Shown here: one piece after another, positions 39,731-48,261 of the stretch
Layout: every line of letters starts with the position of its first letter
Numbering within the stretch: position 1 is the first letter of the stretch
Origin: an uncultured bacterium
GTDB taxonomy: Bacteria; Actinomycetota; Coriobacteriia; Coriobacteriales; Atopobiaceae
Assembly (NCBI GenBank): GCA_905215465.1
Contig: CAJMPT010000010.1
Span: 1 to 54,524 of the forward strand
Reading direction: 5' to 3'
Length of the DNA stretch: 54,524 bases
Program-made: the position numbers and the translations under genes
Notes under the pieces: generated by a model
Database searches by the model: none
The model's input: the letters and a program-made list of their open reading frames with translations, nothing else
What the model was told of the DNA's origin: nothing

Positions 39731-41575
39731 CTACATGGTCTGTAATGCTGCCACGCCAACCATGGTGAGGGAGAGCGCAAGCACCCTGCGCGTTGCGTCG
39801 ACGGCCGCGAGGCGGGCGCGGGACAGCCCCTCCTCCACCGGACGGCCCTCGCTCGGAAGCACCTGGCAGGCCGCGTAGAACGAGTGGAAGGCCGCCGCCA
39901 GCTCCTCGGCGTAGTGGGTGAGGCGGAACGGGGCGCGGTCGCGGGCGCAGCTCTCGATGAGCCCGCCGAACTCGGAGAGCTTGCGGGCAAGCGCTGCCTC
40001 GGTCGGGTCGGTCAGGAGGCCGAGGTCATACTCGGCGCCGATGGCGCGGCTGGCCACCTCGTCCATGCCGAGCTCGGCCGCCTCCTCCTTGGAGACGCCG
40101 GCGGCCTTGCGCAGGATGGAGCAGGTGCGGGCGTGCGCGTACTGCACGTAGTAGACCGGGTTGGTGTTGTCCTGCTTCTTGGCGAGCTCGATGTCGAAGT
40201 CGATCATCTGGTTGTTGGACTTTGCCACCAGCGTGTAGCGGGTTGCGTCGGCACCGACCTCCTCCAGGAGCTCGTCGAAGGTCACCATGGTGCCCTTGCG
40301 CTTGGACATGCGCACCGGCTGGCCGTTGCGCAGCAGGTTGACCAGCTGGCCGAGAAGCACCTCGAACTGCGTGGGATACCCCAGGGCCGTGCAGGCGGAC
40401 TTGACGCGCTGGATGTAGCCGTGGTGGTCTGCGCCCCAGATGTCGATGACGTGGTCCACGCGCTGGAACTTGTTCCAGTGGTAGGCGACGTCGGAGGCAA
40501 AGTAGGTGTACTCGCCGTTGGTCTTGATGAGGACGCGGTCCTTGTCGTCGCCGAAGTCGGTGGAGCGGAACCACAGGGCGCCGGTCTCGTCCTTGTAGAG
40601 GTAGCCGAGCTCGTCGAGCTTGGCCAGGGCGCGGTCGACGGCGGAGGAGCCGGTCTCGTCCTTGACGTAGAGGCTGCGCTCGCTGAACCAGACGTCAAAG
40701 TCGCAGCGGGCCTCGTGGCAGGTCTGGCGGATGGACTCCAGCATCATCTGGTAGCCGCGCTCGCGGAAGTCGGCCATGCGCTCGTCCTCGGTGGCGTCGA
40801 CCCACTTGAGGCCGTCGAGCTCGTGGAAGCGGACGGCCAGGTCGACGATGTAGTCGCCGCCGTAGGCGTTGCCGCCCAGATCGGCGTTGAAGGCGTCGGT
40901 GTAGGGGTGGGTCTCGGGATGCTCGTCGGCCTCGTCGGCGACAAAGGCCTCGCGGTCGGCCAGGAGGGCCTCGCGGGCGGCCGCAAGATCGCACCCATCC
41001 TTCTCCATGACCTCAACGAGCTGCAGGTAGCGCTTGGAGACAGAGTGGCCAAAGACGTCCATCTGGCTGCCGTGGTCGTTGATGTAGTACTCGCGCTCCA
41101 CGTCGTAGCCGGCGTGCTCCAGGATGCGGGAGAGCGAGTCTCCCAGAGCGGCCCAGCGGCCGTGGCCGATGTGCAGAGGACCCACGGGGTTTGCGGAGAC
41201 AAACTCAACCTGGACCTTGGTGCCGTGGCCGAGGTCAGAGCGGCCGTAGTCCTCGCCCTGCTCGCGGATGGCGCGGAAGACCTCGTTACTGGAGGCGGCG
41301 TTGAGGTAGAAGTTGATGAAGCCGGGGCCGGCCACCTCGACCTTGGCCACGGCGTCGCTGGCGGGCATGTGGGCCACGATGGCGCCGGCGATCTTGGCCG
41401 GGGCGCAGTGGGCAAGGCGCGCGGAGCGCATGGCGACGGTGGAGGACCAGTCGCCGTTGGCGGAGTCCGCCGGGCGCTCGAAGCCAAACTCCGTCACGTC
41501 GAAGGAGGGAAGCTCCCCGGCCTCCTGGGCGGACTGAAGGGCGGCGCGGACGAGTTCCTCGAGCTTCTCGGGCAT
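39731..41575 (-). CDS. argS: Arginyl-tRNA synthetase
   Basis: Class I synthetase for tRNA-Arg. 614 residues. Seen: the N-terminal additional domain (Add-1), NPVGPLHIGHGRWAALGDSLSRIL with the HIGH motif, the catalytic core IWGADHHGYIQRVKSA, the KMSKS-type loop VRMSKRKGTMVTFDELLEEVG, and the C-terminal anticodon-binding helical domain (AHARTCSILRKAAG). It closes the co-directional run from the radical-SAM gene through pncB. Start 41575 follows AAGGAGACAAC. Confidence 0.97.
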   Translation of the reverse strand: MPEKLEELVRAALQSAQEAGELPSFDVTEFGFERPADSANGDWSSTVAMRSARLAHCAPAKIAGAIVAHMPASDAVAKVEVAGPGFINFYLNAASSNEVFRAIREQGEDYGRSDLGHGTKVQVEFVSANPVGPLHIGHGRWAALGDSLSRILEHAGYDVEREYYINDHGSQMDVFGHSVSKRYLQLVEVMEKDGCDLAAAREALLADREAFVADEADEHPETHPYTDAFNADLGGNAYGGDYIVDLAVRFHELDGLKWVDATEDERMADFRERGYQMMLESIRQTCHEARCDFDVWFSERSLYVKDETGSSAVDRALAKLDELGYLYKDETGALWFRSTDFGDDKDRVLIKTNGEYTYFASDVAYHWNKFQRVDHVIDIWGADHHGYIQRVKSACTALGYPTQFEVLLGQLVNLLRNGQPVRMSKRKGTMVTFDELLEEVGADATRYTLVAKSNNQMIDFDIELAKKQDNTNPVYYVQYAHARTCSILRKAAGVSKEEAAELGMDEVASRAIGAEYDLGLLTDPTEAALARKLSEFGGLIESCARDRAPFRLTHYAEELAAAFHSFYAACQVLPSEGRPVEEGLSRARLAAVDATRRVLALSLTMVGVAALQTM

Positions 41576-41622
41576 GTTGTCTCCTTAATGGGGGGGTCTT
41601 CTTGGTGGATGGGGCTTCTCGC

Positions 41623-43110
41623 CTAGCCGACGGTGGGGCGAGAAGAGCCGGCGCGCTCCTCGTGGGCGAGGTCGTGGCGCAGCTGCGCCAGGCCGCCCTC
41701 CAGGCCGACGGGGTAGGCCTGCGGGTTGAGGAAGCGGGCCACGGCCGGGTCGAGCCGCATGAGGGCGCCCTTGCAGCGGTCGCGGGCGGCCTCGATGCCG
41801 TCCGGCTCCTTGGCGCGGCGTCCGTGTTCGACCACGCGCTCCAGGAGCTCCACCGGGATGCCGGAGAGCTCATAGGACGCAAACGGGTCGAGAATGTCGG
41901 TCATGCGGGAGGCGTCCGCCACGGGCTGGCCCTCGAGGCAGATCATGTCGGCCGTGGGGCAGCCGGCGTCGTCGTAGTAGCGAAGGACGCGCTGCACGCC
42001 GGGGATGGTGCGCTTGTAGGCCTGCTCCGAGAGCTTGATGACGGGGGTCCAGGGCTCGGTCGAGCCCCCGCGGATGGCGGAGAGCTTGTAGACGCCGCCC
42101 AGGGACGGCTGCGGGTCACAGGTGGCCAGCTTGGTGCCCACGCCAAAGGAGTCGATGGGCGCGCCCTGCGCAAAGAGCGACTGGATGGTGTACTCGTCCA
42201 GGTCGTTTGAGACGGAGATCTTGACGTAGGGAAGGCCCGCCTCGTCAAAGGCCGCGCGGGTCTGCTTGGAGAGGCGCGCGAGATCTCCGGAGTCAATGCG
42301 GATGGCGGCCAGGCGCTCGCCGGCCTGCTCCATCTCCTTGGCCACGGTGATTGCGTTCTTGATGCCCTGCCTCACGTCGTAGGTGTCAAGGAGCAGCACG
42401 CAGTTCTTGGGGCTTGACTTGGCAAAGGCGCGGAATGCGTCGAGCTCGGACGGGAAGGCCATGACCCAGGAGTGCGCGTGGGTGCCAAAGACGGGGATGC
42501 CGTAGATCTTGCCGGCAAGGACGTTTGACGTGGAGGCGGCGCCGGCGATGTAGGACGCGCGGGCTACGGCCAGGCCGCCGTCGGGGCCCTGGGCGCGCCT
42601 CAGGCCGAAGTCGGAGACCGGGTGGCCCTCGGCCGCGCGGACCACGCGGGCGCACTTGGTGGCAACCAGCGTCTGGAAGTTCACCAGGTTGAGAAGGGCG
42701 GTCTCTATGAGCTGGCAGTCAATGACCGGGCCCATGACGCGGACCATGGGCTCGCGCGGGAAGACGAGCTCGCCCTCCGGCACGGCGTCGATGGTGAGGT
42801 CGAGGCGGTGGTTGCGCAGGTACTCCAGGAAGGCGGGCTTGAACATGGGGCCGCCACCGGGGGCCTCGAGGCCCGCGAGGTACTCCACGTCCTCGTCGGT
42901 GAAGACGAAGTTCTCCACGAGGTCGGCGATTTGGCCCATGCCGCAGGCCACGGCGTAGCCACCGTCGAAGGGGCTCTCGCGGAAGAAGGCGTTGAAGCAG
43001 GCCTGGGAGTCAACGAGGCCGGACTCCCAGAAGCCCTGGGCCATGGTGAGCTCGTAGAGGTCCGTGTTCAGGCAGACGTCGGTGGGACGCGTGAGGTCGG
43101 TGAGCGACAT
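41623..43110 (-). CDS. pncB: Nicotinate phosphoribosyltransferase
   Basis: Makes nicotinate mononucleotide from nicotinate and PRPP for NAD salvage. 495 residues. The opening LNTDLYELTMAQGFW, the conserved FNAFFRESPFDGGYAV, SDFGLRRAQGPDGG with the catalytic region, GTHAHSWVMAFPSE with the phosphorylated-type His, RIDSGDLARLSK, and FGVGTKLATCDPQP are all present. Start 43110 follows CGGAAGGTAGGCC. Three bases separate it from the tail-anchored coiled-coil gene upstream. Confidence 0.96.
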   Translation of the reverse strand: MSLTDLTRPTDVCLNTDLYELTMAQGFWESGLVDSQACFNAFFRESPFDGGYAVACGMGQIADLVENFVFTDEDVEYLAGLEAPGGGPMFKPAFLEYLRNHRLDLTIDAVPEGELVFPREPMVRVMGPVIDCQLIETALLNLVNFQTLVATKCARVVRAAEGHPVSDFGLRRAQGPDGGLAVARASYIAGAASTSNVLAGKIYGIPVFGTHAHSWVMAFPSELDAFRAFAKSSPKNCVLLLDTYDVRQGIKNAITVAKEMEQAGERLAAIRIDSGDLARLSKQTRAAFDEAGLPYVKISVSNDLDEYTIQSLFAQGAPIDSFGVGTKLATCDPQPSLGGVYKLSAIRGGSTEPWTPVIKLSEQAYKRTIPGVQRVLRYYDDAGCPTADMICLEGQPVADASRMTDILDPFASYELSGIPVELLERVVEHGRRAKEPDGIEAARDRCKGALMRLDPAVARFLNPQAYPVGLEGGLAQLRHDLAHEERAGSSRPTVG

Positions 43111-43113
43111 GGC

Positions 43114-43437
43114 CTACCTTCCGCCGAGGAACTGCATGAGCAGCATCACCGCGACGACGAGGGCGATGACGCCCAGGACCATCTTCTGGCCGGCGGGCAT
43201 CTTGAGGTCCTCGTCGTCCTCGTCGGGCTCCATGAGCTTGCGGCCGCGTGCGCGCGCCTCGGCGATGCTTGCGTCCTCGGCCGCCTCGCGGGCGGACTTG
43301 GACTTCTCGGCGCGCAGACGCTCCAGCTCGGCACGCTCCGCGGCCTGGCGGCTTGCCTCCTCGCGGGCGGCCTTCTCGGCCCGGAGCTGCTCGAGCTCCG
43401 CTCGCTCGGCCTCGGTGAGGCCGTCGTTGTCTGCCAT
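43114..43437 (-). CDS. Small coiled-coil protein with a C-terminal membrane anchor
   Basis: 107 residues. Residues 5-70 are a charged heptad-like helix with duplicated units (AERAELEQLRAEKAAREEA; AERAELERLRAEKSKSARE), then an acidic stretch EPDEDDEDL, and a C-terminal helix KMVLGVIALVVAVMLLMQFL ending GGR. A tail-anchored, cytoplasm-facing coiled coil by layout. No family recognised. Start 43437 has GGAGGAAGC. It is three bases from pncB, suggesting cotranscription but not function. Confidence 0.8.
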   Translation of the reverse strand: MADNDGLTEAERAELEQLRAEKAAREEASRQAAERAELERLRAEKSKSAREAAEDASIAEARARGRKLMEPDEDDEDLKMPAGQKMVLGVIALVVAVMLLMQFLGGR

Positions 43438-43507
43438 GCTTCCTCCGTCTCGAAGGGAAGGTGATTTCACATATGTGGTCAATGATACCCCTATGGCCTG
43501 CGGCGCG

Positions 43508-44446
43508 TCAGGCACGCGGCAGTTCGGGCCCCTCGACGCCCGTGGCGTCGAAGGCGGGCACGAAGCTCTCGGAGACCGTGCCGCCCTCCTGCCACCAGAT
43601 GCGCTCGAAGCCCAGGTCGTCGGCGTGGCAGAGCACGATTTCGTACTCCTCCTCCGAGACGCCGTGCGAGAGCGCGCCGCCGGCGGCCCGGCAGGCCTCG
43701 TTGGGCGTGTACTGGTTCATGACCGAGAGGTCGGCGTCGTTGCCGCAGATCTGCCAGACGCGGTCCAGCACGCGGCAGGAGTCGTCCGCGTGGCCGGGAA
43801 GCACCAGGTGGCGCACGACGACGCCCCGCTCAAGGCGGCCGTCGGGCCCCTCCTTGCGGCCGCCCTTCCTTCGTAGGTCAGCCACCATGGCGCCGAGGGC
43901 CGCGGCGGCCACGTCCGGGTAGTCGGGCGCGGCAGAGAGGCTGCCTGCCAGCGCGGAATCAGCGTACTTGAAGTCGGGCAACCACACGTCCACGACGTCT
44001 GCCATGGCACGGATGACCTCGGGGTTCTCGTAGCCGCTGGTGTTGCAGACTATGGGCAGCGTGAGCCCGGCCGCGCACGCGTCCAGAACCGCCTGGCGCA
44101 CGTCGGGGGCGTAGTGCAGGGCAGTCACCAGGTTGATGTTGAGGGCGCCCTGGGCCTCAAGCTCGAGCATCATCTCGGAGAGGCGCGAGCGCGTGACCGG
44201 CAGGCCAAAGCCCTCGCCGGAGATCTCGTGGTTCTGGCAGAAGACGCAGCGCAGCGGGCAGCCCGAGAAGAAGATGGCCCCGCTGCCGGCCTCGCCCGAG
44301 ATGGGCGGCTCCTCCCAGAAGTGCAGGGCACTTCTGGCCACGCGCAGCTCGGAGGTCATGCCGCAGAAGCCCGCGCGACCTAAGGCCCTTCTCGCCTTGC
44401 AGCGGCGCGGGCAGAGCTCGCACGCCTGGTAGGAGTCAGCGTCCAT
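43508..44446 (-). CDS. Radical SAM protein, PflA-like (COG1313 type)
   Basis: 312 residues. The [4Fe-4S]/SAM motif is GCPLRCVFCQNHEIS (CxxxCxxC). An extra N-terminal cysteine cluster, ACELCPRRCKARR then GFCG, is typical of this subgroup of uncharacterised pyruvate-formate-lyase activase homologues. NLVTALHYAPDVRQAV and VWLPDFKYAD follow the family pattern. No glycyl-radical enzyme lies in the window, so the substrate is unknown. Start 44446 with a weak ribosome site. Same direction as its neighbours. Confidence 0.88.
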   Translation of the reverse strand: MDADSYQACELCPRRCKARRALGRAGFCGMTSELRVARSALHFWEEPPISGEAGSGAIFFSGCPLRCVFCQNHEISGEGFGLPVTRSRLSEMMLELEAQGALNINLVTALHYAPDVRQAVLDACAAGLTLPIVCNTSGYENPEVIRAMADVVDVWLPDFKYADSALAGSLSAAPDYPDVAAAALGAMVADLRRKGGRKEGPDGRLERGVVVRHLVLPGHADDSCRVLDRVWQICGNDADLSVMNQYTPNEACRAAGGALSHGVSEEEYEIVLCHADDLGFERIWWQEGGTVSESFVPAFDATGVEGPELPRA

Positions 44447-44526
44447 GAATGTTGCCTTGCCTTTCGGTGATGCGTCCTGCGATGGTGCGCCCTGCCGGCG
44501 GGAGGCGCGTGCGGGGGCAGCGCGGC

Positions 44527-45735
44527 CTAGCGCGACCTGCGCCCGTGGCGGCCATGGTGGTGGACCTCCTGCGCCCGGGCCTCCTCCTCGAAGGCGGCGT
44601 CCGCGGGGCTCACCAGCTCGTCCTCGCCAGTCTTGGGGTCATAGTGGTGGAGCAGCACCGGCTCAAAGAGGTGCAGGCGCCGCGCGAAGAGCATGGAGAG
44701 GGCCAGGAGGGCGCAGAAGATGAGGATGCGCGGGATGGTCTCCACCTGGGTCATGAGGATGGAGCCCACGCACAGAAGCGCCGTCCAGCCATACATGAGA
44801 AGCACGGACTGACGCTGGTCGTAGCCCTCGTCCATGAGGCGGTGGTGGATGTGGCCGCGGTCGGCGTGACCGACGCTCACGTGGGCGCACGTGCGGCGCA
44901 CGATGGCCGAGAAGGTGTCCAGGATGGGCACCGCGGAAATCACGAGCGGCACGGCAATGGTGGTGAGGCCGGCAAAGCGCGTGACGGAGAGAAGCGAGGA
45001 CACTCCGAGCGCAAAGCCCAGCGTGAGGGAGCCGGAGTCACCCATGAAGATGGACGCCGGGTGGAAGTTGTAGCGGAGGAAGCCCAGCGAGGAGCCCACG
45101 ACGGCGATGGAGAGCGCCGCCGAGTCGAGCCGGCCGGCCCAGACCGAGAGCACGAACATGGTCATGCTCGCGATGGCCGAGATGCCGGCCGCAAGGCCGT
45201 CCAGGCCGTCGATGAGGTTGATGATGTTGACGTAGGCAACCAGGTAGACCACGGTGAGCGGGTAGGCAACCCACCCCAGGTGGATGAAGCCGGGGGCAAG
45301 CGGGTTGGAGATGTCGCCTATGACCAGGCCGCCCGCGACGGCGATGACGGCCGCCAGGACCTGCCCGGCGAGCTTCTGCATGGGCTTCAACGAGAACTTG
45401 TCGTCAAGCAGGCCCGTGGCAAAGATCACGCAGAAGGCGGCCACAAGCATCCAGTAGTTGACCTGCATGCGCGGCGAGGGGACAAGCACCACGGGCCAGC
45501 CCAAGAACATGGTGCCGGCATACTGGACGAGAAACGCGGCGGCAATGCCCGCGAAGATGGCGATGCCGCCCATGCGCGGGACGGGCGTCTTGTTGATGCG
45601 GCGGGGGTTGGGCTTGTCGACGGCGCCCAGGCGGACGGCCAGGCGGCGCGCCAGGGGCGTCGCTATGAGCGCGGTGGCCAGCGCCGCCACAAACAGGCAG
45701 GCGAAGGGTATCCAGTCCGGGACCATGCCAGGCAC
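44527..45735 (-). CDS. Undecaprenyl-phosphate N-acetylhexosamine-1-phosphate transferase (WecA/TagO/MraY family)
   Basis: 402 residues with about ten membrane helices. Transfers a sugar-1-phosphate from a UDP-sugar to undecaprenyl phosphate at the inner membrane, starting synthesis of cell-wall polymers. Landmarks: PRRINKTPVPRMGGIAIF, the Asp pair in GLLDDKFSLKP, VNIINLIDGLDGLAAG, FLRYNFHPASIFMGDSGS, and the cytosolic loop SVGHADRGHIHHRLMD, which points to WecA/TagO rather than MraY. The tail is His/Arg-rich (EVHHHGRHGRRSR). Start is GTG at 45735 with AGGAG 5 nt upstream; ATG at 45726 is an alternative. Confidence 0.92.
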   Translation of the reverse strand: MPGMVPDWIPFACLFVAALATALIATPLARRLAVRLGAVDKPNPRRINKTPVPRMGGIAIFAGIAAAFLVQYAGTMFLGWPVVLVPSPRMQVNYWMLVAAFCVIFATGLLDDKFSLKPMQKLAGQVLAAVIAVAGGLVIGDISNPLAPGFIHLGWVAYPLTVVYLVAYVNIINLIDGLDGLAAGISAIASMTMFVLSVWAGRLDSAALSIAVVGSSLGFLRYNFHPASIFMGDSGSLTLGFALGVSSLLSVTRFAGLTTIAVPLVISAVPILDTFSAIVRRTCAHVSVGHADRGHIHHRLMDEGYDQRQSVLLMYGWTALLCVGSILMTQVETIPRILIFCALLALSMLFARRLHLFEPVLLHHYDPKTGEDELVSPADAAFEEEARAQEVHHHGRHGRRSR

Positions 45736-45882
45736 GTTCGCTCCTCTCGCCGCTCTTCTCGCCGAATACATATGGGCGACATGATACAGGATTGACCTGA
45801 AAGGCGGCTGTTGGGGCCAAGTGTCCACAAGTCACAGAGCCACGCGGCATAAGTCAAGACTGGATTTGGATTGGCTGGGACG

Positions 45883-45888
45883 TATATT
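45883..45888 (+). promoter_or_regulatory. -10 box of the probable 6S RNA gene
   Basis: TATATT at 45883-45888, with CTGGAT (45860-45865) 17 bp upstream as a weak -35. Start would be about G45895, just where the RNA's closing stem begins. Confidence 0.4.
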
Positions 45889-45894
45889 TGAGGT

Positions 45895-46065
45895 GTCGTC
45901 CCCCTGCGGTGCAAACTGGGTGAACCGACAAGCGTTACTTGGGAGTCCAACATCTCGTGTTCAGTACGGGGATCCTCCGTTGCTGAGGAAGCCGGAACGC
46001 GCGGTGAGGACACCCACCTTTTGGAAGGTGGGTTCATAATCGCATCCGCAGGGGGCGTCTTTTTT
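45895..46065 (+). ncRNA. ssrS: Probable 6S RNA
   Basis: About 171 nt without a coding frame. The 5' segment CCCCCTGCGG-TGC pairs with the 3' segment GCA-T-CCGCAGGGGG, closing a long irregular rod. Inside on the 3' side is the hairpin ACCCACC-TTTTGG-GGTGGGT followed by TCATAATCGC, a pattern similar to the 3' half of known 6S RNAs, and an apical GGAG/CTCC-type stem region lies in the middle. TTTTTT ends the transcript at 46060-46065. 6S RNA binds the housekeeping RNA polymerase and mimics an open promoter. The fold is hand-derived, so another structured RNA is possible. Confidence 0.55.
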
Positions 46066-46070
46066 GTCCT

Positions 46071-46114
46071 CAAATTGGGGACGCGTTCGTTTTTGCGCAA
46101 ATTTGGGACAGGTT
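46071..46114 (+). repeat. 44-bp REP-like repeat, left copy
   Basis: Starts CAAATTGGGGACGCG and ends CAAATTTGGGACAGGTT, thus two half-repeats of CAAATT(T)GGG(G)AC. It matches the reverse complement of 47260-47303 with one mismatch by my count. Lies 6 bp after the T-run of the probable 6S RNA and 112 bp before the RAYT gene. Confidence 0.75.
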
Positions 46115-46225
46115 GGACTACCGCCTGCGAACCAATTGAATCCACTCCCCTTTCAGCCGTCGCATGCCCCTCGATTGGGGTAATCATGCCCCCACAGCAA
46201 TTTGACGGAAGCAAGGAGAGGAGCC

Positions 46226-46996
46226 ATGCCAAGACAGCCACGCGCAATAGCGGATTCGGGAATCTACCACGTCATGATGCGCGGCTGCGGAAAGCAAATC
46301 ATCTTCGAGGATGACCTGGATCGCGAGACATTCCTTCGCCTGGCCGCCGCAAAGCTCGGCTCAAACGACGTTCTCGTCTTGGCCTGGTGCCTCATGGACA
46401 ACCATGTGCATTTTCTCTTGGAGGACCTTGGGCAGAGCCTGAGCAAGGCGGTTCAGGCGCTGGGGACGGCCTACGCGCGATACTACAACGGCCGCACGGG
46501 CCATGTCGGCCACCTATTTCAAGACAGGTTCAAAAGCAGGGCGGTCGAGAGCGACGACTACCTGCTTCAGGTAATTGCATACATCCACAACAACCCTGCA
46601 GAGGGCGGCATCTGTAAGCCTGACGAATACCCCTGGAGCAGCTACTGGGAGTATGTCTTTGGTCACAGAATGACCTCAGAAGGTTGTCTGTGCAGCACCT
46701 CCCGCGTGCTGTCGCTGGTTGGCGGCGAGAAGGGCTTCAGGTCGTTGCTCTACGCTCGCGACCTGACGTCGTTCAGGCCCTTTGAGTCCAAGAGGGTGCC
46801 CGATGCAGAGATGCTATCTGTGGCCAGGGACGTGATTGGGTCTGCCGACCCCGCCTCGCTCAAAGAGTTGAACGCCTCGACAAGGTGCAAACACCTTAGG
46901 GCCCTGCGAGACGCCGGGCTAAGCGTCAGGCAGATAGAGCGCATAACCGGGATCGGAACCTGGAGCATTCGCAAGGCGACGGATTTTTCGACCTGA
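46226..46996 (+). CDS. REP-associated tyrosine transposase (RAYT, IS200-like Y1 HUH)
   Basis: 256 residues. HUH motif His60-Val-His62 in CLMDNHVHFLL, the catalytic Tyr in VIAYIHNNPAEG, and the N-terminal signature SGIYHVMMRGCGKQ. A C-terminal helix-turn-helix (about 205-256: LRDAGLSVRQIERITGIGTWS) extends the usual fold. RAYTs handle single-stranded REP hairpins and are usually single-copy domesticated genes rather than full IS elements. Start 46226 with AAGGAGAGGAGCC. Flanked by inverted 44-bp REP-like repeats, which supports the assignment. Adjacent to tRNA-Ala. Confidence 0.88.
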   Translation: MPRQPRAIADSGIYHVMMRGCGKQIIFEDDLDRETFLRLAAAKLGSNDVLVLAWCLMDNHVHFLLEDLGQSLSKAVQALGTAYARYYNGRTGHVGHLFQDRFKSRAVESDDYLLQVIAYIHNNPAEGGICKPDEYPWSSYWEYVFGHRMTSEGCLCSTSRVLSLVGGEKGFRSLLYARDLTSFRPFESKRVPDAEMLSVARDVIGSADPASLKELNASTRCKHLRALRDAGLSVRQIERITGIGTWSIRKATDFST

Positions 46997-47023
46997 TCTG
47001 CCCCAGCCAAACCGCAGAGAGAA

Positions 47024-47053
47024 ACAAAAACCCGGGGCCAAATGACCCCGGGC
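47024..47053 (-). terminator. Terminator of the tRNA-Ala gene
   Basis: CCCGGGG and CCCCGGG form a perfect 7-bp stem around an 8-nt loop, followed on the minus strand by TTTTTGTTT, 11 bp after the tRNA 3' end. Confidence 0.8.
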
Positions 47054-47063
47054 GTCAAAATCA

Positions 47064-47139
47064 TGGTGGAGATAAAGGGATTCGAACCCTCGGCCTCTGC
47101 CTTGCGAAGGCAGCGCTCTCCCAGCTGAGCTATATCCCC
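47064..47139 (-). tRNA. tRNA-Ala(CGC)
   Basis: 76 nt including an encoded CCA. Acceptor GGGGATA pairs with TATCTCC; D arm GCTC/GAGC; anticodon stem CTGCC/GGCAG with loop TTCGCAA, so the anticodon is CGC (codon GCG, Ala); T arm with TTCGAAT. It has its own promoter and terminator. Confidence 0.95.
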
Positions 47140-47159
47140 ATGCGTTCAGCGCAGATGAT

Positions 47160-47188
47160 ATTTTGCCAAGACAGTGCCGCGGTGTCAA
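47160..47188 (-). promoter_or_regulatory. tRNA-Ala promoter
   Basis: On the minus strand a perfect TTGACA (47183-47188) and CAAAAT (47160-47165), spaced 17 bp, about 20 bp before the tRNA. Confidence 0.65.
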
Positions 47189-47259
47189 CCAAAAACTATC
47201 CCGAGGCGGCCCGTGCGCAAGCAGCCCAAGTCAGTGCACTCTTTCGCCCGAGGCCGCCG

Positions 47260-47303
47260 AACCTGTCCCAAATTTGCGCAAAAACGAACACGTCCCCAAT
47301 TTG
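47260..47303 (-). repeat. 44-bp REP-like repeat, right copy (inverted)
   Basis: Reverse complement of 46071-46114 with a single difference. Ends 5 bp before the stop codon of the ABC ATPase gene, so it lies in that gene's 3' untranslated region. Confidence 0.75.
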
Positions 47304-47308
47304 CGGGG

Positions 47309-48142
47309 CTAGTAGCGGGCGCGGAGGGAGTACCAGCCTTCGTGCTCGTCGACGGCCAGGGGCACGTCAAAGAGGTCGGAGAGGACCTCGTCGCGCAGTA
47401 GCTCCTCCTTGGGGCCGTCGGCAAAGATGGCGGAGTCCTTGATCAGCAGCACGCGGCCGATCTCGGGGATGATGTCCTCCGGGTAGTGCGTCACCAGGAT
47501 GACCGAGCGACCCTCGGCGGCAAGCACGCTCATGGTCTTGCGCACGTGGTACATGCCCTCGGGGTCAAGCCCGGTGCACGGCTCGTCGTAGACAAGGACC
47601 TGCGGGTCGCGCACGAGCTCGCGGGCAACCAGCACACGGCGCGCCTGGCCGGTGGAGAGCGTCATGATGTCCCGCCCGGCAATGCCCGCGATGCCCAGGC
47701 GGTCCAGGGCGTCCATGGCCGCCGTCTGGTCCGCCTCGCTCACCTCCATGCGCAGGGGCAGGCCCAGCGTGCCGTAGAGCCCGCCGATGACGACCTCCAC
47801 CGCCGGAAGGTGAACGCGCACCTGCTCGTGCATGGTGGAGCTCACTATGCCCAGCGCGCCCTTGATGTCGGAGAGCAGCGGCCGCTCCTGGCCACGGAAG
47901 CGCACAGGCGCCTCGGGACGCCACACGGGAAACACCTCGCGCGTGAGCAGCTGGATGAACGTGGACTTGCCGGCGCCGTTGGGGCCCAGCAGCGCCACGT
48001 GCTCGCCCTCGGCAAGCCGGAAGTCGTCGACGTGAAGGATGGTCCTGTCGCCGCGCACCACGTCGGCGTCGTGAATCTGGAAGAGCGGTGTCGCGGCCGG
48101 CGTCGCGGCCGGCGCCACGCCCGCGGGAGTCTCAGGCTGCAA
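47309..48142 (-). CDS. ABC transporter ATP-binding protein, soluble type
   Basis: 277 residues. Walker A LLGPNGAGKST, a variant signature LSTGQARRVLVARELV, Walker B VLVYDEPCTGLDP, and VILVTHYPEDII with the switch His. The N-terminal 20 residues are Ala/Pro-rich. No permease is adjacent; the sequence resembles single-domain YlmA/ModF-like ATPases found without partners. Start 48142 follows GAGGAGAAACCCTTGC. Divergent from ilvA. Confidence 0.9.
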   Translation of the reverse strand: MQPETPAGVAPAATPAATPLFQIHDADVVRGDRTILHVDDFRLAEGEHVALLGPNGAGKSTFIQLLTREVFPVWRPEAPVRFRGQERPLLSDIKGALGIVSSTMHEQVRVHLPAVEVVIGGLYGTLGLPLRMEVSEADQTAAMDALDRLGIAGIAGRDIMTLSTGQARRVLVARELVRDPQVLVYDEPCTGLDPEGMYHVRKTMSVLAAEGRSVILVTHYPEDIIPEIGRVLLIKDSAIFADGPKEELLRDEVLSDLFDVPLAVDEHEGWYSLRARY

Positions 48143-48261
48143 GGGTTTCTCCTCTCAAAAAAGGCGAGAAGCGCGTCCAGTCGGGAGCGCGCGTTGTCCT
48201 ACTATAGGCAAACCACGCACCACAGGCCCGCAGAGACCCTGCGCAGAAACAAAGGATGCCC

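Noticed and set aside
46226..46996. Complete IS200-type insertion sequence
   Set aside because: No IS200/IS605 end hairpins or tnpB next to the gene; the inverted 44-bp repeats and the C-terminal HTH fit a RAYT instead.
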